NCBI GenBank assembly: GCA_040389005.1
Contig: JAZKAS010000033.1
Span: 1-50,442 of the forward strand
DNA from: JAGOUN01 sp040389005
GTDB taxonomy: Bacteria > Pseudomonadota > Gammaproteobacteria > JAGOUN01
DNA: 50,442 nt
Direction: 5' to 3'
This document shows positions 35,305 to 43,400 of the stretch, one piece after another (within the stretch, counting starts at the first letter, position 1; each line of letters begins with the position of its first letter). The translations under genes were made by a program, and so were the position numbers. Under the pieces are notes generated by a model. That model did not search any database. It saw nothing but the letters and a program-made list of their open reading frames with translations, and was not told where the DNA came from.

Positions 35305-36959
35305 ATCATGCCGCCCATTCCGCCCATGCCTCCCATTCCGCCCATACCACCCATGCCGCCGCCAGCATCAGCTGAGTCGTCTTTTGGTGCATCAGCGATC
35401 ATGCATTCTGTAGTAATCATAAGACTTGCAACAGAAGCTGCATTTTGTAGCGCAGTACGTGTTACTTTGGTCGGATCCAAAATACCCATTTCGATCATAT
35501 CGCCGTATTCGCCCGTTGCTGCGTTGTAACCAAAGTTACCTTTACCATCAGCCACTTTGTTAGCAACCACAGAAGGTTCAGCGCCTGTGTTGGCAACGAT
35601 TTGGCGAAGAGGAGCAGACATTGCACGACGAACAATTTCGATACCTAAATGTTGTGCATCGTTATCGCCTTTCAAGCCTTTGATTTTTTCGCATACACGA
35701 ACAAAAGCAACACCGCCGCCGGCAATGACGCCTTCTTCAACGGCCGCACGGGTTGCATGTAATGCATCTTCAACGCGCGCTTTCTTTTCTTTCATTTCAA
35801 GTTCAGTAGTCGCACCGACTTTAATCACTGCAACACCACCAGAAAGTTTCGCTAAACGTTCTTGTAATTTTTCACGATCGTAATCAGAGCTTGTGTCTTT
35901 AACTTGTGAACGAATTTGTTCGATACGTTTTTTAATGCCGTCTGCATCGCCTGCGCCATCAATAATCGTTGTGTTATCTTTTGTCACAGAAACGCGTTTC
36001 GCTGTGCCTAAATCTTCTAACTTCGCTTGCTCAAGACTCATGCCCACTTCTTCAGCGATCACAGTTGCGCCTGTTAGAATCGCAATATCGTGCATCATTT
36101 CTTTGCGACGATCACCAAAGCCTGGCGCTTTGATCGCACAAACTTTAACGATACCACGAAGATTATTCACAACCAAAGTAGCCAACGCTTCGCCTTCAAC
36201 ATCTTCTGCGATAATAACTAATGGACGACCTGATTTTGCAACGCCTTCTAAGATTGGCAACATATCGCGAATGTTAGAAATTTTCTTGTCGACGAGTAAA
36301 ATAAACGGATTGTCTAATTCACATGACATGCTTTGTTGATTGTTAACAAAGTACGGTGATAAATAACCGCGATCAAATTGCATGCCTTCAACAACGTCTA
36401 ATTCATTTTCTAAACCAGAACCATCTTCAACCGTGATCACACCTTCTTTACCGACTTTCGCCATCGCGTCTGCAATGATGCGACCAATCGCGTGATCTGA
36501 GTTCGCAGAAATCGTTCCGACTTGCGCAATCGCTTTATCGTCGTTACACGCAACAGACATTTTCTTCAATTCTTCAACCGCTGCGACCACTGCTTTATCA
36601 ATACCACGTTTGATATCCATTGGATTTAAGCCAGTAACCACCGCTTTCATGCCTTCTTTGAGGATTGCGCGCGCTAATACTGTCGCTGTCGTTGTACCGT
36701 CACCCGCTTCATCAGATGTTTGTGACGCAACCGATTTGACCAATTGTGCGCCCATATTTTGGAACGGATCTTTCAATTCGATTTCTTTCGCAACGGATAC
36801 GCCGTCTTTAGTCACGGTGGGTTCGCCGAATGACTTTGCTAACATCACGACACGACCGCTTGGGCCCATCGTTACTTGAACTGCGTCCGCTAAAATATCG
36901 ACGCCTTTTAACATTAAGTGACGTGCATCTTCTGCAAATCTTACATCTTTAACAGCCAT
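35301..36959 (-). CDS. groEL: Chaperonin GroEL (60 kDa)
   Basis: 552 residues from the ATG at 36959 (MAVKDVRFAEDA). Forms the double-ring ATP-driven folding chamber with GroES. Seen: MGPSGRVVML, the ATPase loop DEAGDGTTTATVLA, apical domain residues with GRPLVIIAEDVEGEALATLV, AAVEEGVIAGGGVA (GAGG-type signature as GGGVAFV), and the C-terminal repeated GGM tail ending MGGMGGMGGMM. It is the second gene of the groESL operon, 21 bp after groES, with an AAAGAGGAAA ribosome site. Confidence 0.99.
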   Translation of the reverse strand: MAVKDVRFAEDARHLMLKGVDILADAVQVTMGPSGRVVMLAKSFGEPTVTKDGVSVAKEIELKDPFQNMGAQLVKSVASQTSDEAGDGTTTATVLARAILKEGMKAVVTGLNPMDIKRGIDKAVVAAVEELKKMSVACNDDKAIAQVGTISANSDHAIGRIIADAMAKVGKEGVITVEDGSGLENELDVVEGMQFDRGYLSPYFVNNQQSMSCELDNPFILLVDKKISNIRDMLPILEGVAKSGRPLVIIAEDVEGEALATLVVNNLRGIVKVCAIKAPGFGDRRKEMMHDIAILTGATVIAEEVGMSLEQAKLEDLGTAKRVSVTKDNTTIIDGAGDADGIKKRIEQIRSQVKDTSSDYDREKLQERLAKLSGGVAVIKVGATTELEMKEKKARVEDALHATRAAVEEGVIAGGGVAFVRVCEKIKGLKGDNDAQHLGIEIVRRAMSAPLRQIVANTGAEPSVVANKVADGKGNFGYNAATGEYGDMIEMGILDPTKVTRTALQNAASVASLMITTECMIADAPKDDSADAGGGMGGMGGMGGMGGMGGMM

Positions 36960-36980
36960 TTTGATTTCCTCTTTATGCAA

Positions 36981-37265
36981 TTAATCTAAAATACCAATAA
37001 TATCGTTTTCAGAAACGATGATCAGTGTCTCGCCTTGAAGTTTAACTTCAGTACCTGAGTATTTGTTGTACATAACTTTATCGCCGACTTTAACTGTCAT
37101 CGGGATCATTTGACCTTTGTCATCGCGCTTGCCAACACCGACCGATTTCACAGTACCTGTGTCAGATTTTTGTTGCGCAGCCGTTGGAATTAAAATTCCA
37201 CCCAAACTGGTTTCTTCTTGAAGTGGGCTAATCAGCACACGATTTTCTAATAAACGGACTCCCAT
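36981..37265 (-). CDS. groES: Co-chaperonin GroES (10 kDa)
   Basis: 94 residues. The lid of the GroEL chamber. Seen: VRLLENRVLISPLQEE, the mobile loop TSLGGILIPTAAQQKSDTG, KVGDKVMYNKYSGTEVKLQGE and SENDIIGI. AGGAG precedes the ATG by 7 bp, and a sigma-32 promoter lies 46-73 bp upstream. First gene of the operon. Confidence 0.99.
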   Translation of the reverse strand: MGVRLLENRVLISPLQEETSLGGILIPTAAQQKSDTGTVKSVGVGKRDDKGQMIPMTVKVGDKVMYNKYSGTEVKLQGETLIIVSENDIIGILD

Positions 37266-37310
37266 TTATTTTCTCCTGTTATGTTGACGATAAAATTAAT
37301 TTCGGGGTAT

Positions 37311-37338
37311 AGATGGGGCTTACTTGTAAGGTTTCAAG
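37311..37338 (-). promoter_or_regulatory. Sigma-32 heat-shock promoter of groESL
   Basis: On the minus strand CTTGAAA (37338-37332), 13-base spacer, CCCCATCT (37318-37311). This matches the sigma-32 consensus CTTGAAA-N11-15-CCCCATNT exactly. The -35 box lies inside the end of the upstream 81-codon gene. No CIRCE element was seen. Confidence 0.9.
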
Positions 37339-37565
37339 TGGTGCATGAACCAATATCCGATCGCCACCAACGGGCCGCCGACAAGTACCGCAAATGCCCA
37401 GGTAGCACCCGAGACTAAATGCGTCTTCAAACCACGCTTATTGAGTTCGCCGGCATCTTTGGCAACCGCACCTGCAAACAAAATGTGCAAAAGCGCAGAA
37501 ATGATGACGAGCATCAATTGAATGGAAGGAATTTGCGCCATAAAACTCGCCAGTAAATTGTTCAT
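37320..37565 (-). CDS. Small membrane protein, unknown
   Basis: 81 residues with two membrane helices (about 15-35 and 53-72): IQLMLVIISALLHILFAGAVAKD then a short polar loop NKRGLKTHLVSG and a second helix with GGPLVAIGYWFM. Ends HHLKPYK. No family recognised with certainty; its compactness suggests a simple membrane regulator or a small-subunit role. It sits upstream of groES on the same strand and 3 bp after the ORF6N gene; its end contains the -35 box of the groESL promoter. Confidence 0.7.
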   Translation of the reverse strand: MNNLLASFMAQIPSIQLMLVIISALLHILFAGAVAKDAGELNKRGLKTHLVSGATWAFAVLVGGPLVAIGYWFMHHLKPYK

Positions 37566-37568
37566 TAA

Positions 37569-38129
37569 TTAATCCTTATTGTGTGATTTTTTGACTGTTC
37601 GTTTCACTTTAAAAATAGCAAAATTCATTTCGAACGTTGTTTCGGTATCGATATTTCGCTCATCATCCGCCGGCAGCATCAAATCGGCTATTAAATCTCC
37701 AGCACGCGCCATTAAAGCTTTTTGCTTGAGGGACTTTTCCGGCAATACCTGCACTTCGCGCGTAATATGCCCTAATTCGCGCACTTTCGCAAAAGTATCG
37801 ATGATCATGAGCGTTGTCTGTGTTGCCACCGGGCTTTTTAAGATAGTCGCTAACATATAAAGCCCTTTTTCTGTAAAAGCCTTAGGCAAAGTTTTTGAAA
37901 ATTTTACCCGCTGGAGGTGGTCACAATTTGTGACCACCTCGCTTTTCTCGCTAGCCGTGAGCTCAATAAGATAACCATTAGGGAATTTTTCTGCATTGCG
38001 ACTCACTGCTTGATTGATTTCTTTAGTTGCCACTTGATACAGCTCTGCGACATCACTGTCTAGTATGACTTGCAAATTGCGTAGTGTAATAATTTTGTTT
38101 TCTACCGCTTGATAGGTAATAATTGACAT
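37569..38129 (-). CDS. ORF6N-domain protein (phage/plasmid type regulator)
   Basis: 186 residues from the ATG at 38129 (MSIITYQAVENKI), with GGGAG upstream; the longer frame has no site. Seen: an N-terminal ORF6N domain with ITLRNLQVILDSDVAELYQV, TKEINQAVSRNAEKFP and YLIELTASEKSE, then KAFTEKGLYMLATILKSP, as in KilA-N/ORF6N-like DNA-binding proteins of phages and mobile elements. The C-terminal part (VQVLPEKSLKQKALMARAGDLI) is not recognised. No other phage gene is near; a lone domesticated or residual element is the likely origin. Confidence 0.85.
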   Translation of the reverse strand: MSIITYQAVENKIITLRNLQVILDSDVAELYQVATKEINQAVSRNAEKFPNGYLIELTASEKSEVVTNCDHLQRVKFSKTLPKAFTEKGLYMLATILKSPVATQTTLMIIDTFAKVRELGHITREVQVLPEKSLKQKALMARAGDLIADLMLPADDERNIDTETTFEMNFAIFKVKRTVKKSHNKD

Positions 38130-38238
38130 ATTCCAACTCCCGTTGATTTTGAAAATATTGAAATTCGCCAAGATGGCTACATATAACGGGAAGGACGCAC
38201 AGATTAACATCGCCCTTACACAAAGAAAAGGCCCTCAC

Positions 38239-39504
38239 ATGAGCTCCACAGAAATTAAAATCCCCAAACTCGTCACCGCACAAGTTGGCCCAGTACAACC
38301 ATTAGAAAAAGCGCTCTTGGAGAAACAAGCAACCATCGAAGCCTGGTTTCGACAACAATTTCTGAATACGCCGCCTGCCGTTTATGGCTCGGTTGATTTG
38401 CGTAATGCCGGTTTTAAATTAGCGCCGGTCGATATGAATTTGTATCCCGCGGGTTTTAATAATTTAAATCCTGAATTATTGCCGCTGGCGATTCAATCAG
38501 CGCAAGCACTCATCAGTCAACGTTATCCGCAGTGTAAATCCATCGTATTGATTCCAGAAAATCATTCACGCAATTTATTTTATTGGGAAAATGTTTCAAT
38601 ACAACTCAGCATTTTGCGTAATGCCGGATTTGAAGTACGCGTGGGCGCTGATCCTGAATTTTTTCCTGAAGCGAAGACCATGGAATTATCCGCTGGAAAA
38701 ACTGTTTTAATCGAGCCACTCACGCGAAAAAATAATCGCGTCACGCTACCTGATTTTAATCCGCAGATTGTTTGGTTGAATAACGATTTTTCTTCAGGCA
38801 TTCCTGATTATTTAAAAAATATTGAACAACCCATCTGCCCACCGATGGAATTAGGTTGGCACAGTCGTTTAAAATCCGTGCATTTCGATCATTATCGAAA
38901 TGTTGTTGCAGATTTTTCAAAAATAATTGATATGGATCCTTGGTTTTTAGATCCGCTATTTTATTTTTGCGACAAAATTGATTTCATGCAGCGCGAAGGT
39001 CAAGAACGCTTAGCCTCTAGTGTTGAACAATTATTAATTGAAATTCAAAAAAAATATGACCAATACAACATCAAACACGAACCTTTTGTCATTGTAAAAG
39101 CGGATGCAGGTACGTATGGCATGAGCGTAATGAGTATAAAAAGCGCCGATGAAATTCGTCATTTAAATCGCAAACAGCGCACGAGCATGTCAGCTTCAAA
39201 AGGCAGTCAAACTGTGCATCGTGTGATTATTCAAGAAGGTGTTTATAGCTTTGAAACCTGGGGTGAAAAAAATAGCGCTGCCGAGCCTGTCGTCTATATG
39301 CTAGGTCAACATGTTATTGGTGGATTTTATCGTTTACATGAAAATAAAAATAGCACCGAAAGTTTAAATGCTCCTGGCATGAAATTCGAGCCATTAAAAA
39401 TTGATAACGCTTCTGATACACCGAATCGATTTTATGCGTATAGTGTTGTTGGGCGATTAAGTATGTTAGCAGCTGCACGTGAACAACAGGAGCTGAAGAA
39501 ATGA
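38239..39504 (+). CDS. gshA: Glutamate--cysteine ligase, proteobacterial ATP-grasp-like type (TIGR02049-like)
   Basis: 421 residues from the ATG at 38239 (MSSTEIKIPKLVTA). This is the rarer GshA family typified in Acidithiobacillus and Nitrosomonas, unlike enterobacterial GshA. It forms gamma-glutamylcysteine. Seen: YGSVDLRNAGFKLAPVDMNL and AGFNNLNPE at the N-terminus, LIPENHSRNLFYWENV, VWLNNDFSSGIPDYL, FVIVKADAGTYGMSVMSI (nucleotide-binding), VIIQEGVYSFE, and GGFYRLHENKNSTESLN. The stop overlaps gshB by 4 bp (ATGA). Confidence 0.95.
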   Translation: MSSTEIKIPKLVTAQVGPVQPLEKALLEKQATIEAWFRQQFLNTPPAVYGSVDLRNAGFKLAPVDMNLYPAGFNNLNPELLPLAIQSAQALISQRYPQCKSIVLIPENHSRNLFYWENVSIQLSILRNAGFEVRVGADPEFFPEAKTMELSAGKTVLIEPLTRKNNRVTLPDFNPQIVWLNNDFSSGIPDYLKNIEQPICPPMELGWHSRLKSVHFDHYRNVVADFSKIIDMDPWFLDPLFYFCDKIDFMQREGQERLASSVEQLLIEIQKKYDQYNIKHEPFVIVKADAGTYGMSVMSIKSADEIRHLNRKQRTSMSASKGSQTVHRVIIQEGVYSFETWGEKNSAAEPVVYMLGQHVIGGFYRLHENKNSTESLNAPGMKFEPLKIDNASDTPNRFYAYSVVGRLSMLAAAREQQELKK

Positions 39505-40439
39505 AGCATTTGTTTATTATGGATCCTATTCAGTCAATCAATATTAAAAAAGACAGTACCTTTGCAGTGATGCTCGCTGCACAAAAAGCAGGTCATGACA
39601 TTTATTATACCGAAGGGGCGAATTTATTTTTACGTGATGGTAATGTGTATGCCAGCATTGCTCCTATTTGCGTCATGGATGACGCGAATAATAAAAAATG
39701 GTTTGAATTTTTAGAGCCTCCGCAAGAACAAGCACTTGAAATCATGGATATCATTTGGATGCGCCTCGACCCACCGTTTAATATGACTTATATTTACATG
39801 ACTTATTTATTAGACATAGTCGAAAAAAAAGGTGTGCGCATAGTTAATAGACCTAGCAGTATTCGAGATTGCAATGAAAAATTATTTGCACAATGGTTCC
39901 CAGCCTGTTGCCCGCCGACTTTAGTCACCAATAATGTTGCTCGCATTAAAAACTTTTTATTAGAACAATCACGCATCATTGTTAAGCCCTTAGATGGCAT
40001 GGGCGGACGTGGTATTTTTTATTGTGAAAGCGATGACAAAAATAAAAATGTTATTTTAGAAACGGCAACACACAATGGCAGTGAGCTTATTATGGCGCAG
40101 CGTTTTCTGCCCGAAATTACCGCGGGTGATAAACGAATTACCATGATCGATGGCGAACCACTTAAATATGCCGTTGCACGAATTCCGGCGAATGATGAAT
40201 TTCGCGGCAATCTCGCCGCCGGCGGACACGCAAAAGTAATCCCTTTGACAACACGCGATCGTTGGTTATGCAGCCAAGTCGCGCCAACACTTAAAGAAAA
40301 GGGATTGTTTTGGGTAGGGCTTGATGTGATCGGTGATTACATTACCGAAATTAATGTCACTAGCCCCACTTGTTTACGCGAAGTTGAAGAACATACCAAA
40401 ACCCCTATTGCAGAGTTACTTATAGAGCGATTGATTTAG
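39501..40439 (+). CDS. gshB: Glutathione synthetase
   Basis: 312 residues of an ATP-grasp ligase that adds glycine to gamma-glutamylcysteine. Seen: MDPIQSINIKKDSTFAVML, RLDPPFNMTYIY, NRPSSIRDCNEKLFAQWF, the ATP-binding IIVKPLDGMGGRGIF, GDKRITMIDGEPLKYAVAR, GNLAAGGHAKV and VGLDVIGDYITEINVTSP. Translationally coupled to gshA, so the whole glutathione pathway is one operon. Its 3' end overlaps the giant minus-strand gene by 20 bp. Confidence 0.97.
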   Translation: MKHLFIMDPIQSINIKKDSTFAVMLAAQKAGHDIYYTEGANLFLRDGNVYASIAPICVMDDANNKKWFEFLEPPQEQALEIMDIIWMRLDPPFNMTYIYMTYLLDIVEKKGVRIVNRPSSIRDCNEKLFAQWFPACCPPTLVTNNVARIKNFLLEQSRIIVKPLDGMGGRGIFYCESDDKNKNVILETATHNGSELIMAQRFLPEITAGDKRITMIDGEPLKYAVARIPANDEFRGNLAAGGHAKVIPLTTRDRWLCSQVAPTLKEKGLFWVGLDVIGDYITEINVTSPTCLREVEEHTKTPIAELLIERLI

Positions 40440-43400
40440 GAGTCGCCTTAGCAAACATATCAGGTGTTTGTTTTTGCTTCTTAAACCAATCGCAATAAGC
40501 GCTTTGGCGATCTTGTTGACTTTTTTGCAAAGGCTTTAAACCATCATCCAACGCTTGCACAACCGTTTCAATTGGACTGCCCTTACCCAACAAATCATTG
40601 CAGACATTAAATAGTCCGCTATGCACAATCCCCTCTTTTGCTAAATTTTTGACATTATTTCTGCCATTTTTAAAATCAGTAAAAAAATCTGAGAGCTTGA
40701 TTAACCACCATGCAGAGACACCCGGCGCACAATCTTCTTGCTGTTTGATTTCATAATAAATCAAACTTAAAATAAAAATGCCTATCAGATTATTTTCATC
40801 TTCACTCCCATAACGCAACAATGCTTTTGGACCATAATTAACGACAAAAATAGGCGCCAGAGGCACACCTAATCGCCCGACAAACTGCATCGAATCTTGC
40901 ATAAGCTCCAGAATTAAATTAAAAAAATCAGGAAAAATACGCGCTTTTACCAACACATTATCGTTTGTTGAAGTATTGCTATTAATTATTTTCACCAACT
41001 CTCGAGAAGAAACAATCTGCTCCGCGATCGGCAACTTTCTTGCGGCAAGTGACAACCAAAAAGATTCATTTGCCAAGCAATCATTTCGCACAATTTCGCC
41101 ACTTTCCTCATAAACCTCAATACAACGTATGGACTTTTTTGCATCTTGATATATAAATACGACAGGATAATTTTCTGAATTATCTTTAACCCCGATATGT
41201 ATACTACATATTTTAGCGCAATCAATAGTGATTTGATCTAAAGATTCTGATGCTCTCCAATGACGATTTCCATTTTTAAGTTTACTATTCTGCCCCACTC
41301 TTACATTTTCAATTTTTGAAGCGAATAAAGAAGACACACTCAAAACATGCACGCACAATACGTTACCTAATCGACGAACATCCTTTACTCCTTGTGTAAA
41401 AAATCTAGCAAGGTTTTCACGTTTTTTGTCAAATTTTTCTTTCTCATAAGTATGTTGATCTTGGGATTTTAGAATAAAATAAAGCGCTTTCGCTTCACCA
41501 CTTGTAATTTTGTAGCTTGTAATCTTCAGCCATTGAGAAGCTATAAGATCGATTGCAGATTGAACGCGAAACCCAGATACCTCAACAAGCTCCAAATAAG
41601 CATTATAAGCAAGCACAAGATCATAAATACTGGGCCTGAAGGCCTGCTCTTGAATTTTTTTCCATGTCTCTACAAAAGAAATACATTTATTTTTAAGCTC
41701 AAAATTTGGCAGATATTTAATTTCATGAAAAAATCGCTGGCAACATTCCATCGTTAAAAATTGGGCTCTTACTGCAGATGGCTCTAAATATTGATAAGCC
41801 GCACCAAACGCTGTGAACAATCGGCTGATTAAACAAGGTAGAAAAACATGATGCCTTAAATCTTTTGCCAACACAGCAACGCAACTTAACCCAGCACGCA
41901 GTTTTTCAAAAAAACTCTCAATAGACAAATAATAATTATCGCTTTTGGGATATATTTTTGAAGGATCCGTCAAGGTCGAAAAGTTTTGTTCTGCAAATAT
42001 TTCACAATCTGTACTTGAAAATACAAAGCCTGGAATTTGAGATTCTATTGAATCATTTATTTCAAAAAATTTACCGGCCGCTTCTAATTCTTCTATTTTA
42101 TATAGAATATTATCAAGCACCAATTCACGTATTTTTTCGTTTTTAAATGCATCTTGAGTGTATTGTTGCACCTCTTTTCTTTTAAGATCTGATAAATTTC
42201 GATTACTTAAAATAATAACAAAAATTCCAACAGAAATTCCATGCCTTTGCTTACTGGCCAATATCTCCTGAGATTCTTGTTTTTCAACACTAACAGAATT
42301 AGAATTCGCCAAGGAAACACGTTTTTTAGATTTCAAGCCTTCCTTTATAAGGTCATAAAATTGCAATGCCCCCAACAACCATAATCCTTTTAAAACCACA
42401 TCCTCAGACTGCTCACAATTGCGCTGCAACACTTCCATGTTTTCAATATTTTCTACAGCAGCATCAGCGCTTTCATTGGCGGCTTTGTTTACTATAGAAT
42501 TAATTTCTAAATATTTTTGCCAAACAACCTGCATGCTTTTAAAAGAGGGGTCATTTTCCTCATCAAACAAGTTATTTATTTTTTTATTAATGAAATCAAT
42601 TTGAGTTTTATTATAATAAGCATTAAACCCTAATGCAGCCATCCATGCGCAAATACTTAACATTGCTTTTATTTTTTTATCTAAAACGTTTAACTGCTCA
42701 TCTTGCAAATATCGTTCAACTCCTTCAATATAAAACTGAGGAGGCCTCTCCGCTGAAAAAGTATTCTCAATATAATCTTTAAGCTGCTCTAACACTGGCA
42801 GGCGTTCTTCTAACGGAACAACAAAAATATTTGTTCTTGCCTCATAGCCTGAAAAAAATCTCAAATAAAAATGTCNNNNNNNNNNTAACATTAATGCAGA
42901 TACAAAATCTAAATTATTTTCTTTTATATCTTTAATAGTTGCACAAGTAGCATCATGAAATTTCGTGAAAGAATCTTCTTGACCTAAGCAAGATAAAAAA
43001 CGTTCATTAAAATAATCAAATAACCCTTCAAAGTTACTCAACTTGTTTAACAATTTTGCTCTAATAGCACGTATACGCACTCCAGACTGATTAAAACGCT
43101 TAAGCAAATCAACGTCAAGCGCTTGTTTAAAAACAGCAAACTTAGCCTGAATATTATTAATATCACTTACGTCACTAAACCGCACCAAAGCAAGATAAAT
43201 TTTCTTCCATGGCTTTATATTCAGAGACAATACTCCTGTACGACGGCTACTTACACCTTTGGCAATAGCGGCTATCAGCTTTAACTGATTACAAAACGAT
43301 AATGCACTGTTAAAAATATCAGCAATGGCTTTTATTCCTGGCGCCGTATTAATAGTACCGAGGATCTCCGCAAGCCCTGCTGCATTCGCATCTTCTTTGT

